A stretch of 64,000 nucleotides of DNA, taken from contig CM076949.1 of NCBI GenBank assembly GCA_039566865.1, positions 8,161,501 through 8,225,500 on the forward strand. Reading direction: 5' to 3'. Below the pieces are notes generated by a model. It was not told the origin of the DNA and did not search any database. It saw only the letters and a list, made by a program, of their open reading frames with translations. Below, one piece after another: positions 18,022-28,629 of the stretch. The position numbers and the translations under genes were made by a program. Each line of letters opens with the position of its first letter. Position 1 is the first letter of the stretch. The stretch is from Aurelia coerulea (taxonomy: Eukaryota; Cnidaria; Scyphozoa; Semaeostomeae; Ulmaridae).

Positions 18022-20425
18022 GTAAAAATCTTTCAGAAACTGTTGCAAATTCAAAAAAAAAGCTTTCTGGAAGAAAAGGACAAATGATTTATGTAACACT
18101 AATCAAACAGATTTTTGGGATGTTTGGAAAGAGTTTGATGAGAATATTTCTACCAATGATAAACCAGCTCTACAGGATGGAGAGGTCTGGGAGAAATATT
18201 ATAGTAATCTATTCAATGAAAACCCCACTGAAGAAGAAATAACTCCCAAAAAAGTGAACAGTGAAACTTTAGAGCCAGCAACCATCGACAAATTCCTTAA
18301 TAATGTTATATCCAAAAATGAGTTTGATAAAAATATTAAAAAGCTCAAAAACGGCAAGGCCCCAGGTCAAGATAGAATTTCCAACGAAATGATAAAGTCA
18401 AGCTACCCTTTTATTCATAAAGCATACCTGAAGCTGTTCAACTTAATTTTTAGTTCCCAGCACGTACCTGACAACTGGTGCAAAAGTATCATAACACCTA
18501 TTCACAAATCAGGAAACAAAATGGACCCGGACAATTATAGACCAATCTGTGTTACAAGCTGTATTGCAAAACTATTTTGCACCGTACTTAACGACAGACT
18601 AACAAATCTCTTTAAAACACATAATATCATAAATCCTGCCCAGATTGGGTTTATCAATCAACATAGAACATCTGACCACTTATTCACACTCAAAACCCTA
18701 ATTAACAAACATGTCTATAATAGCAAAAAAGAAAAAATCTATGCATGCTTCGTAGACTTCAAAAAAGCTTTTGACTCTGTCTGGCATGAAGGACTTTTTC
18801 ATAAATTAGAAAATCTAAATATTCGTGGCAACTTTCTCAACATCGTTAAAAATATATACTCTAAAACTGTTTGTTCTGTCAAGATAGGAAACCAACTAAC
18901 AAATTCCTTCCAGTACTCAAAAGGAGTTAGACAAGGCTGTCCCTTAAGTCCTACGCTCTTCAATTTTTTTATTAATGACTTAATTAAACAAGTTGAATCG
19001 GTAAATCCATCTCCCTTAACTCTCAAAGACAATGTAAGTTGCCTTTTATATGCAGATGACCTTATCTTGATGTCCAAGACTAGGAATGGTTTGCAAACTA
19101 TGCTGAATGAACTAAGTGATTTCTGTAATTCATGGAAAATCAATGTTAATACAAAAAAGACCAAATGCATTACATTCCAGAAAAAATGCAGAGTGAACAA
19201 AAAAGATTCTTTCTTTATTAACGATAAAATACTCGAAAATGTCAATGAATATAAATGCCTAGGAATAACCATAAACTCTGCTGGTTCCCTCAATCCCACT
19301 TTCAACATCCTCAGTAACAAAGCCAAACGAGCGATTTATGCTCTCAATAATAAACATGCTATAAAACGATTACCAGTATGGGCTGCTTTAAAACTATTTG
19401 ACTCTGTAATTTCCCCTATCCTCCTGTATTGCTCTGAGGTTTGGGGAGCATTCGGTTATCTTGATTATGAAAAATGGGACAGTAACCCTATCGAAAAAGC
19501 ACACCTATCATTCTGTAAACATATCCTTGGAGTAAACAGATCCACTACCAATAATTTGGTTCGAGGTGAACTTGGAAGATATTCATTAAAAACTACAATA
19601 GACTGTAGATATATTTCCTTCCTGCAACACATAAAAAGTATGCCCCAAAACAGTTTAGTTTATAAAGCATTAATTACAAATAACGAGTTAGATAGTAATA
19701 TTAACTTTACTACACATCTGAATAATATTGAAGCCTCAACTAATTCACCTAATATTTTAAAGATGACAAAAAATCAAGTAAAAAGTACCATGAAATCATC
19801 TTATAGCAGAGTATGGAAGTCCCGAATTCAAGAAACAGGCAAAAGTAAATTTCTTACTGATCTTAAGAAAGACATTTCCTTTGAACCATATCTTACCTCA
19901 GCACCAACTCGCAATGAAAGAATTTTAGTCACCAAATTACGAACTAGTGATCATGACCTAGAGATTGAAAAAGGCAGACACCACAGACCAATCATACCAA
20001 GGGAAAATAGACTCTGTAAATTTTGTAGCAATAACCAAATTGAAGACGAAACACATTTTATTTTCGAATGCACCCAGTATGAACCCCAAAGATCAAATTT
20101 CCTACTAAGATGTTATGATCTATTCCCAAGTACCAAGCTATTAGGTAACCAAGATCTCCTCCAATTCGTTTTCATGAACCCCAACCCTCAACTCCTTTTG
20201 GATCTAATATCTTATATCCATGATATTTCGAACATCCGTTCCAAACTCAACTTAACCCCTGCGCCTCCAGATTAACAACTGATTACTTTAGCTTACGATT
20301 AATTATTTTAAATTCGCTGTTGCTGTTTTGTTATGTTATCTTCGTAGATTTAGTTTTTGGTACAATATACCATGTATAACTTTATATCTATTGATGAATT
20401 ATAAATTTCAAAAAATAAAAAGATT
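18022..20425 (+). mobile_element. 5'-truncated non-LTR retrotransposon with intact RT
   Basis: Coding sequence opens without a start codon near 18040 (KKRTNDL, then FWDVWKEFDENIS and VWEKYYSNLFNENPTEEEI, the usual linker before the RT), runs through the RT to 20275, and is followed by about 150 bp of 3'UTR ending in AAAAAATAAAAAGATT. The endonuclease and ORF1 are missing. No clear target-site duplication was found. Confidence 0.8.
18254..20275 (+). CDS. LINE ORF2 reverse transcriptase (intact frame, 5'-truncated)
   Basis: 673 codons without a stop; the open frame continues upstream to about 18040, and the first codon here is GTG, so no real initiation site is implied. Order: LKNGKAPGQDRISNEMIK (about residue 36), PIHKSGNKMDPDNYRPICV, FVDFKKAFDSVWH, VRQGCPLSPTLFNFFINDL, the catalytic LLYADDLILM, then a thumb and, near the C-terminus, a C-x2-C...H...C cluster (CKFCSN...DETHFIFEC) common in LINE ORF2 proteins. 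All RT motifs are intact. It would copy LINE RNA at a nicked target, but the endonuclease is missing. Intactness suggests a young copy. GVRQGCPLSP resembles L1/Tx1 rather than CR1 elements; the clade needs a tree. Confidence 0.85.
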   Translation: MNSETLEPATIDKFLNNVISKNEFDKNIKKLKNGKAPGQDRISNEMIKSSYPFIHKAYLKLFNLIFSSQHVPDNWCKSIITPIHKSGNKMDPDNYRPICVTSCIAKLFCTVLNDRLTNLFKTHNIINPAQIGFINQHRTSDHLFTLKTLINKHVYNSKKEKIYACFVDFKKAFDSVWHEGLFHKLENLNIRGNFLNIVKNIYSKTVCSVKIGNQLTNSFQYSKGVRQGCPLSPTLFNFFINDLIKQVESVNPSPLTLKDNVSCLLYADDLILMSKTRNGLQTMLNELSDFCNSWKINVNTKKTKCITFQKKCRVNKKDSFFINDKILENVNEYKCLGITINSAGSLNPTFNILSNKAKRAIYALNNKHAIKRLPVWAALKLFDSVISPILLYCSEVWGAFGYLDYEKWDSNPIEKAHLSFCKHILGVNRSTTNNLVRGELGRYSLKTTIDCRYISFLQHIKSMPQNSLVYKALITNNELDSNINFTTHLNNIEASTNSPNILKMTKNQVKSTMKSSYSRVWKSRIQETGKSKFLTDLKKDISFEPYLTSAPTRNERILVTKLRTSDHDLEIEKGRHHRPIIPRENRLCKFCSNNQIEDETHFIFECTQYEPQRSNFLLRCYDLFPSTKLLGNQDLLQFVFMNPNPQLLLDLISYIHDISNIRSKLNLTPAPPD

Positions 20426-20470
20426 AGACTTATAACGATGAGTCCCTTGTATCCCTGCGGTACCTTGCTC

Positions 20471-21139
20471 ACAGGGACTCATAATGAAACAGTTAAAAAC
20501 CTGACCCTATTTTGTAAAGTCTCGCTTTCAGATTGCCTGCCAGAGAGCCCAAACATTTTGCGAAATATTTTTGCGAAACCTCCAAGGACTTGTCTTTTTG
20601 TGTGAAGAACAAAACTCTTTTGCTTATTTCAGGACGTTCGATTAGTTTCCCTAGAGACGTTCTAGAGTTCAAAGTCCACAGCAAGACTTCGCTCGTTCTT
20701 TGCAAGTAGCTAGGGTGGACGCGGACATAAAAGCAAAGCAAAGCAATAAGTTCTAAAAATAAGAAATAAGTTTTCCCTGTTCCTGCAGCCAGACACGAAG
20801 ATATCTCCACTCTTCAAAAGTTTTAAATAAACAGCCTGGAATTAGCACAACTCCACTCCAGACTGTGTTTCTGTTTTGTGCAGAAGCTCCGAGTCAGCCA
20901 TCTTGCATTTTGTTTGGCGAATCAAGATTGCGAAATCGCTAAATCGCGAAAATTAAAAGATGAACAGCCTCCCTTTGCTACCTGCCCTGCCAGACCTCGC
21001 CTGATTGGCTAAAAGTTCCAGCAGATTTGCCGTAACCATGGTAATTCGCAAATCTCGCAAGCTGATTGGTATGCTAGGAATCCCAGCATATTAGGCCTAA
21101 ATAGGGTCAGGTTTTTCAGAGTAATATTATGAGTCTCTG
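20471..21139. mobile_element. 669-bp hAT-like non-autonomous element
   Basis: The left end CAGGGACTCATAAT (20471) pairs with ATTATGAGTCTCTG (ends 21139). A second matching block follows: AAAACCTGACCCTATTT near 20493 and AAATAGGGTCAGGTTTTT near 21098. Together they form an imperfect TIR of about 41 bp. No clear 8-bp duplication survives. No coding frame. Positions 21140-21741 show only the minisatellite at 21523. Confidence 0.6.
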
Positions 21140-21522
21140 TTGACCGAAGCGCCATCATCAAGTCAAAGAGCACAGGGAAACAAGAGACACATCGGCATAA
21201 GTCTAGTTCAGATTAGCCTGCGTGCAGACTCTACTGATTTCCTTTCATTTCAGAGAGGTTCTCCTCCAGTAGAGTCTGCGCAACAGCGACCAAATCCCTG
21301 TTTTCAGTTCATGAGAAACGAGGAACCTTTCCTGATTGGCCAAAGCATATCCCCTTTGTTTGATGGAGCGTCTGTGTCTTTGTTCGAGTCTGCTGATATT
21401 CAATTGGCGTATGCATGAACAAAGATAGCCATAGAAACCCTTTTGTGATAAATGTGTGTCGGTGTTTTGTCTACCCTATTCATAGGCAGCTCTATTGAAT
21501 CAAATTCAATGAGTTAGTTCCT

Positions 21523-21570
21523 CGCTGGGTTCAGATGGGTTCAGCTGGGTTCTGGTGGATTCAAGTGGTT
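21523..21570 (+). repeat. TGGGTTCAG minisatellite (right block)
   Basis: GCTGGGTTCAGATGGGTTCA and following units repeat the block at 17976-18021 in the same orientation. Confidence 0.5.
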
Positions 21571-21741
21571 TTAACTTATATAAATTACGCAAAATTTAAT
21601 ACCTACAGTAACTTTCATTCAGCAGAATCTTGACCAAGAGGCTTGTATCAAGAATTTGAAACAGAGTTGTTATTGTTAGTAGTAGATATCGTTCAGGTCA
21701 GCCCTGTCATTGAGCTTTTCAGTTGCTTTTTGTGCCTAGGT

Positions 21742-22065
21742 CCCGGGGGGGGGGGTACTTGACTTAAATTTGTACGGGGGTGTGCCCACGAAAAAATTTT
21801 TTTTTTACCCTGCTCCAGAATTTTTCGCTCAAAATGATAACCTGTTCTAGACAAAATTGGCGAAAAGTTTACTCAAAAACATGAAATTTGACCGAAAAAC
21901 GACCCGATCTAGCAGAAAATTCCCCTTTGACATGTTTTGACAACCTGCTCTAGAAAAATTGCCTCATTTTGACACCCTGTGCTAGAAAAAATTGGTGAAA
22001 ACGATACCCTTAAAATGGGCACATCCCCGTCCGACAAATATACTAAGTACCTCCCCCCCCCCAGG
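21742..22065. mobile_element. G-tract TIR element with perfect 8-bp target duplication
   Basis: Begins CCCGGGGGGGGGG-TACTT and ends AAGTACCTCC...CCCAGG. GCCTAGGT is duplicated exactly at 21734-21741 and 22066-22073. The interior is a degenerate tandem of CTAGAAAAAATTGG...AAAACGATACCC-like units. It closely matches 52413-52715. The 8-bp duplication fits hAT- or P-like transposition. Nothing is coded. Confidence 0.8.
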
Positions 22066-22121
22066 GCCTAGGTAGTGCTTTTTGTTTCCAGGACGGAAGA
22101 AAGTGGAAACTAGATTGCATT

Positions 22122-22272
22122 CGCCGAGGGGTGTATCACTCTTCCGAAATGGCGGACGAGATTTTTTTAAACAATAGGATTTTTAGGGATTTTTATGGAT
22201 TTTCCTTGAAAACAAAGGGATTTTTGCCAGAGGTGTACGAGATTTTTACAGAGTGATACGTCCCTCGGCATT
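22122..22272. repeat. Small inverted-repeat element (CCGAGGG...CCCTCGG)
   Basis: CGCCGAGGGGTGTATCACTC near 22122 is mirrored by GAGTGATACGTCCCTCGGC near 22267, about 150 bp in all. A diverged relative seems to lie around 25940-26080. A second short dyad (GTTAAACGTCGCTCTTCT) spans 22335-22425. Confidence 0.5.
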
Positions 22273-22489
22273 CGCATAATGCGGCAGGACCAGTCGCTCC
22301 AAGTACATTCTGCTGCACCTAATTCAATCTGCCAAACTTAATCAAGTTAAACGTCGCTCTTCTCATGCGCCTAATTCAACTATTAGGTTCGGCGCATTAG
22401 AAGAGCGTCGTTTAACCTAGGCCAATTTCAACAGTCCCTTTTCATTTTAAACTCATGTTAAAAGACTAGTAATTGAAATTAATTACACT

Positions 22490-22800
22490 TCCCTGCTTCC
22501 CATGTATGTATGTAAAAGTTCGCCATACCGACAAAAAAGATTTAATGTAAAATGAATATAGGAAAAAAATAGTCTTATTACTAATAACAAATAAAAGCGT
22601 TCTAAGTCTAATTACAAGTGCATAATATGATATAATATAACAAAAATCTAAGTACAAAAGTTGGAGTTTTAATCTAAAAGACACCCCTGGTTTAAATGGC
22701 AGGGATAGCATAAAACAGGTCAGTGCGACTTTGTTTCCATAATGGTCCCTCCAGAGGTGCCATTGAAAGAAATATTTTCCAAAGAAAAGAAAAATATCTA
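22490..22800 (-). repeat. LINE 3' tail, copy 1
   Basis: Read on the minus strand, the block with GACCATTATGGAAACAA and TTTTATGCTATCCCTGCCA matches 52717-52960 and resembles the sequence just after the LINE fragment at 62345. It ends in short TATG repeats (GTATGTATG) after GGCGAACTTTTAC, as L2/CR1-type LINE tails do. No reading frame of interest. Confidence 0.5.
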
Positions 22801-22883
22801 TGCAGTTGAGATTAAATGCTGCTTTCTCAAAGATTGTCGGTAGACATTTCTGTAAACAGCTTTTAGAATTTTGATGATATATA

Positions 22884-24207
22884 CCGGATGTCGCAAAAAG
22901 TATCCCCTTTTGACCGAACAAGGGAACAAAACGAAACAATTTCGGGATTTTCTGAGTTCATAGCTACATTTATCGATCTTTAACTTACATGCACATACCT
23001 TGCATTTTGAAATCATCCACCAAACACCGGAGATATGAGTTTGCAAGGTCAAAATGTTGAGTGCACTGCACCTGAAACCAGCATAGCTTCCAAATCTTCC
23101 AACTCGGCTTAAAAAGGTGGGTGTAAAATTCTGTGATCTATTTCTTCTCATGGAGTGGCTTGAAACAAACTTTAGTTACTTATCTTTAATTCTACCGTTG
23201 GACTCTTCAGAAATTTTCAATATTTTTCGAAATTTCAGCGTATGTTACATCTTAACTCATTTGAGGGTGTGACGTCATCAAATTTCTAAATCATAAACCA
23301 GAAAAGTGAAAAACTTTTGCCTGATACCATATTGTAGACACCCATAAACTATGGTTTTCTTCGAAATTATTTCATGTTGCTTCAGACAGTTTAGAAATTA
23401 CAATGGTTTTAAGATTTTTGTTTATTTTTCTTGAATTCTTGAAAAAGTAGAAAAACACTCTAATTCTGAAAATATTGAAGATTTCAGAAAAGTCCAACAG
23501 TAGAATTATAGAGAAACAGCAGACGTTTCTTAGAAGTCATTCATTTAAAAGAAGTAGGTCATAGAAATTTACACCAACCTTTTCAAAGATTTGAAACCTA
23601 TATGCTCCTGAAACCAGAGGTTTTGAGAAAGGGCCCAGCCATGATTTGACATCACAGATACTTTTGCAAAATAATTTTCAATAATTGTTACTTTCGAAAG
23701 GAATTATACCTTGAATTGCTTCAATTGTTCTTGAAATGACTTTTCTTTTGCAGAATCGGTCCTTGCATTGCATTCCATCCAAGTGGTTTGTATCAAAGAC
23801 AAGGAAACAGAGCACATGCAGGTTTGTTTTGGAGATGTGGCACAACTTTATCAATTTACCACATTTCTATTACATCTGTTTTATCAGGGTCAAACCCGTG
23901 CATCTTTTATTCTTTTCAAAAGCAAAAAACTGAAAATTATAGTTTACAGGTGCTTTAGAAACTGTCCATAACACAAATCATGGCTAGGCCCTTTTTCAAA
24001 ACCACTGGTTTTGGGTGCACTGTAAATTTTGACTTTGCAAACTTGTATCTCCGGTGTTTGGTGTACGATTTTGAAATGGAAGGTATGTGCAGCTAATAAG
24101 TTGAAGATTGATAAATTTAGCTGTGAACTCGGAGAGTAACGATATTTAATCATTTTGTCCCTATTTTAAGTTAAAAGGGGGTACTTTTTTCTGAGACACT
24201 CAGTGCA
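22884..24207. mobile_element. 1.3-kb foldback element, CCGGGTG-end family (diverged)
   Basis: CCGGATGTCGCAAAAAGTA at 22884 pairs with TACTTTTTTCTGAGACACTC near 24200. Arms of at least 230 bp share ACACCAAACACCGGAGATA (left) with its complement (right) at about 75-80% identity. The arms are older than those of 8516-9124. Positions 24208-24805 show nothing I can name. Confidence 0.6.
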
Positions 24208-24805
24208 TGGGCCTTTTTCTTGCTTTTGGAGGTCATTAAAGAATTTGTTCTTGATCTTATGCTTGAAACTGTTGACATTTGTAGTAGATTTGTTCATTGG
24301 AATGGAACATGTTTTCAGATACTTCTATCACAATTTGACCTTAAAATATTTGTACAGGTTAGCAAATACGTAAACTTACATAATGCTTGCTTGAAGATTG
24401 GTCTTTCTTCTTTTGCATCCCAACAACTCTTATACTCTCAATTTTCTTTGTGTCTACCATCTTGGTGCTTGGTGTTGGCACTGCAATCAAAAGACATTTT
24501 CAAATTACGAAAGTTAAAATGCAAACACTTTGATTGCTCATAACTACAAAGTTTGGACACCATTTCAGTCTCAGCCATTTATCAAGCCATCCAAAATATC
24601 ATATGCCACCAGTGGTGGACATTTTGCCAAATATTGGGGCCCAATATATTCATTGTTCATTACCACTGTTTTCAAACAAAAGGTATTCCCCCTGGCTAGC
24701 ATTGGGGGGGGGGGGAGGTGACCACACCCCTCAGCCCCAAAATGGCCATCACTGTAGGACATGGTAAATTGTAGACTCAACAAATTTTGAAGAGTTATGA
24801 CTTAG

Positions 24806-25023
24806 ATTGTGTTTACACGATGTTGGCATATTTTGAAAATGATAAAAAATGTAACGATAGCAAAATTTGAGCTAACGTTTTGACACAATAACAGCAAAAA
24901 GCGGTTTTCAAAATATGCTGGTTTAGAGTTCCATTTTCAAAATCTAAAGTTTTAAAAATCTGCCAGCAAAAATCTGTCACATTTTCACCTTTTCAAAAAT
25001 GTGCCGGCATCGTGTGAACACAG
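24806..25023. repeat. 218-bp MITE-like inverted repeat
   Basis: TGTGTTTACACGATGTTGGC near 24808 mirrors GCCGGCATCGTGTGAACACA near 25003, followed inward by matching TTTTGAAAA blocks. The G-tract element at 25024 inserted at its right edge. Confidence 0.55.
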
Positions 25024-25315
25024 CCCGGGGGGGGGGGTACATAACATATTTAGGGTACGGGTATGTGCCACCTATATGGGTGGGTTTTTGGGCCAAAAAA
25101 TTCTCTAAACAAGGGTCCTTTTTCGGCAGATTTTCCATAAAAATGGGTGGGGTTTTGCTGAAATTTGCAAAAAATGGTCAAAATAGGCCGAGTTCCGCCA
25201 AAATTCATCATAAAAGTGGGTATCAAAAGCAAGTTTCGGTAATTAGAAGAGGGTAGCTTTCTGAAAACCGGGCGGCAGACCCCCGTCCATCCTCAAGTCA
25301 TGTACCCCCCCCCGG
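25024..25315. mobile_element. 292-bp G-tract TIR element with 8-bp target duplication
   Basis: Begins CCCGGGGGGGGGG-TACAT and ends ATGTACCCCCC...CCGG. GAACACAG is duplicated exactly at 25016-25023 and 25316-25323. Same terminal design as 21742-22065 and 56374-58285 with a different interior. Non-coding. Confidence 0.75.
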
Positions 25316-25329
25316 GAACACAGTCAAGC

Positions 25330-25530
25330 TATAACCTGGAATCGGACTCCAGGATTTTCGCAAAGCTTTTAGCCCGCTGCTTGTTGGGCTTTAAAAGTGA
25401 ACTTCTTAAATTTACGTCTTGAACCACTGAAAACGATCAAACCTTTACCAAATTCTCTAATGACTTTTGACATGAATGGACAGGGAGGAAACTTTTTTGT
25501 GGTAATTTAGGGAATTAGAAATCAATTAGT
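25330..25530 (+). repeat. CCGGGTG-family internal fragment
   Basis: ACCACTGAAAACGATCAAA, followed by ACATGAATGGACA and GGTAATTTAGGGAATTAGAAA, matches the inside of the foldback elements at 7031 and 63040. Termini are missing. Positions 25531-25895 hold nothing recognised. Confidence 0.45.
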
Positions 25531-25897
25531 TGTAACTGAATCTGCTGCACAAGAGTGCAATAACCAGGCTGTTTCAAATTCTGGAGTAGCTGCAATGCAA
25601 GGCTGTACATAGCGGGGGGCAAGGGAGCAGTTGTCCCCCCCCCCTCCCCCAGGAATTTTCAACATGTTTTTTGTTGTAAAATGCATATCATGTTTGACAA
25701 CTGAAGTCATCGAGATATTCAAACTTAGAAACAACCTTTTTGGACAAATGAGAAGTCAAGCAGTATTTACAATGATCTACGGTAACGGGTAACTTGGTTT
25801 GGGATGAATTATCAATGTCTCATTGCATCCCAAGAATAACAGTCCACATCAAATATTTTCTAAGCATTTTAAGTGAGAAAAAACACTCATCTGCTCT

Positions 25898-26713
25898 AGC
25901 CTGTGGACAGGCCAAAAAAATAAAAAAAGGCCAAAAAAAAAATAAGACTACGAGATTTTTTCAGAATAATGGATTGTAGCGGATTTTTTATGGATCTTGA
26001 AATCAAAATAATTTTCGCGAGGATTTTGCCCAAACAATTGTACCAGATGTTTTTGGGAGTGAAATACCCCTCGTTCTGAATGACAACTCATGCAATAATA
26101 TGGAAAAATTTGAACCTTTGTCTTGGAAATTACAAACTTCCTTCAATGACCAATTTCTATCTAAAAAATAACCTTCTGTCTTCTTGAAAACAGTATAGAT
26201 TTTCATTTTGTATTTACGGTAAAAAGGTAGTAGTCTAGAATAAATAATGTTATTGAAATCTCAGTCAATATTCTATTGAAATTTCAAACGCATTCTCTAA
26301 ACGAAGAGTTTGGGCCAGTCGATTGTGAAAATTTCTTAAAAATCATCAAATCTGGCGCTCCTGAACATTTCAAAACAAGATGTTATGTTTTGAAGATTTT
26401 CCGACATTACTCAAGTACTTTCCGTGAATATGAGTGTAATATGATACAGGAAACAGGGGAAAATAAAGAAAACAAGCTGGAGTTTCTTAATTTTTTGGCG
26501 ATCTGAGAGCGTGAGTTTATCGGTTTCTTGTAAAAAATTAGCCTGTGGACAGGCCAAATTGGCCTTTTTTTATATTTTTGGCCTGTCCACAGGCTAGTAA
26601 AAAATTAGCCTGTGGACAGGCCAAAAAGGCCAAATTGGCCTTTTTTTATTTTTTTGGCCTGTCCACAGGCTAGTAAAAAATAGCCTGTGGACAGGCCAAA
26701 AAGGCCTGCTCCA
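25898..26713. repeat. Cluster of GCCTGTGGACAGGCC hairpins
   Basis: TAGCCTGTGGACAGGCCAAA occurs at about 25898, 26541, 26612 and 26683, and its complement TTTGGCCTGTCCACAGGCTA at about 26578 and 26656. Two complete hairpins (about 58 and 67 bp) stand in tandem at 26541-26675, each with a GGCCAAATTGGCC-type centre. The first and last units are half-hairpins. Confidence 0.65.
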
Positions 26714-26879
26714 TACTGACCGAGAAATTGGAGGCCCTATTTTATGGAACCCCTTGGTTGCATGTTGTCAAAGTAACCACCATCAGCTACAATACAAAAC
26801 CCCATGACAACTTTTGGTTTGAAAGTAAATCATCTTTTCGTAAACATATTTTGAGCTTTATTTCATATTAATCCTCCTA

Positions 26880-26975
26880 AAATTCACATTATCTACTAAC
26901 AAACATTGACATTACGAGACGATAGCGCAAGGAGCATGTAAATACATTGCAACCCTGCAGCTATTACACTTAACC
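26880..26975 (-). repeat. Degraded LINE 3'-UTR-like remnant
   Basis: Diverged match to 6880-7000 and about 42580-42650 (ACGAGACGATAGCGCAAGGA then CATTGCAACCCTGCAGC). Weakly supported. Confidence 0.3.
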
Positions 26976-28430
26976 TAAATTAAATAGTAATACATACACT
27001 AATAGGGGACTAAATACTAAGGATAATAATTTAAATACAAGGAAATAAACTAACAAGGAACTACACGAATAAAAGAACTTTTGATAAGATATTTTGAGCT
27101 AGTCTATTACCAACTCAAAAAAGAGCGACAGCAATTGAAACAATTGTATTGACATGACCCTCTCAAACCAACCATGTCATGTTCTGATCGTCTATCGGGT
27201 CTCGATTTAAAAGCAATCTCAATCAATATACAATTTACGATGTTCTACTCACCTGGCTCGAGAGGCCTATAAAATTGAAACATGTTCATGTGATGTCACA
27301 CACGCAGCAAATGAGGATCAGCTTTCAAACTATTAGCACATCATATGCAGGTGACCATTTCTATGCAGGGGACACTGCTTATTTCATCAACAGTTTGATT
27401 GTCCAGAAGGCCTGGCGCTCCCTTTCTCGGCTAGCCTAGCTTAGGCCTATACATATCTTTGCCTTATTGCCACCACTTGAGTCCTAGCATCGATTACGTT
27501 CTTGATACCAGTTACCAACTAATCTCCCCGGTGCAGGAATGCAAACAAAGCATCATCTGTACAATAATCAACAGATATACCTGCTGTTTTTGAGAAATGA
27601 AAGTGGTCAGATACGACTGGGCCTAACCTAACCTACCTACCTTGCTTTTGTTGAGGTCTGGAATTAGGAAGTTAGTTTGTGGTTGGCCTTTCACTTCATG
27701 TACCAGTGTGAGACAGGCTACAGAAGGTCGAAACTGCCTCAAAATTGGCCTTCTTGCTTTGTAGACAGATACCCTAGATATCATTGAATGATATCATTTT
27801 GATGCTTTCCGGATTTTAATTTAGCAGCTGAATTCTTTTCGTTTTCCTGGACTCCTTTCCACCATCATCAGCGCGCAGTTATTCTTCGATCTTTTGTCAA
27901 TATTGATCATTTGCTTGTTTTCCTTTATCCTTTGGCCTGGCCTGAAGTTCAAACAGATGAATACGATTGCGATCTGACTTTGACAACAATGACAACAAAT
28001 CGTGCGATAATCCCTAATTTCATTTCCTGTTGTTTTTCGTTTCGTTTTTGCTTTCTTTCAGGGCGTATTCTTTTGGAAGAAGACAAAAACAATGGTAATC
28101 AGAAGAAATCCAGAGAATCTACTACTTTAGATTAACAACGATTACATCGGATGGTAGAACCGATACACATATTTTTTTTAGAAACTGCCCATACGAAACT
28201 CTCAACTCTCAGATCGCCACTTTCCTTTCCCACCCAAGTCTCTCCCCCTCCCGTACAAAAATTGCCCCACAACAGCTGCGTAGGAGTGTAGGGAAGCCTC
28301 TGCGAAGGAAGGAGAGAAAGGAAAATTTGAAATTCAAAAGTTCCTTTTAAAATATTAAAATATCCAAAAGCTTCGATGAAAAGTAAATAAGGTCATCCAA
28401 AATGTAGCAAAGGCCTACACACCTACACAG
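26976..28430. other. Intergenic stretch with at most one doubtful exon
   Basis: No repeat or protein family is recognised. A plus-strand candidate terminal exon lies at about 28061-28134: the acceptor tract TTTTGCTTTCTTTCAG is good, and the frame reads RILLEEDKNNGNQKKS with a stop at 28134. It is short and has no partner exon, so I do not call a gene. Confidence 0.3.
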
Positions 28431-28433
28431 TGG

Positions 28434-28515
28434 CGGACTGGCCCCCTCAAAATCTTCCAAAAAGGGGCCCCTTTTTGCTGGAAAAGGGCCCCTTTGGCAA
28501 AATTAGGGGCGTCTT
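28434..28515 (+). repeat. hAT-like MITE end (CAGTGGCGGACTGG)
   Basis: CAGTGGCGGACTGGCCCCCT with GGGGCCCC-rich subterminal sequence is a familiar hAT-type MITE start. The matching right end is not seen before the satellite array. A similar start is at 60222. Confidence 0.4.
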
Positions 28516-28629
28516 TAGTAGCTTCACATCGGAGGAATCTTGTTGGCCAGTTTAGCTAAGTTTGACTCTTGTATACAAGAGTTCAACAAAATAGCGAAAA
28601 ACCCCCTACTGAAATCACGACTTCTTATT

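Noticed and set aside
18022..20425. LTR retrotransposon or endogenous retrovirus
   Set aside because: No direct terminal repeats, gag, protease or integrase; motif order and the C-terminal cluster are those of a LINE.
27240..27262. Possible first exon of the PX gene (minus strand, ATG...GAGCCAG/gtgagt)
   Set aside because: A start codon and good donor are present, but it is about 16 kb away, very short and does not encode the missing PX strand.
28061..28134. Plus-strand terminal exon candidate (RILLEEDKNNGNQKKS)
   Set aside because: The acceptor is good, but there is no partner exon, no domain and only 24 codons.
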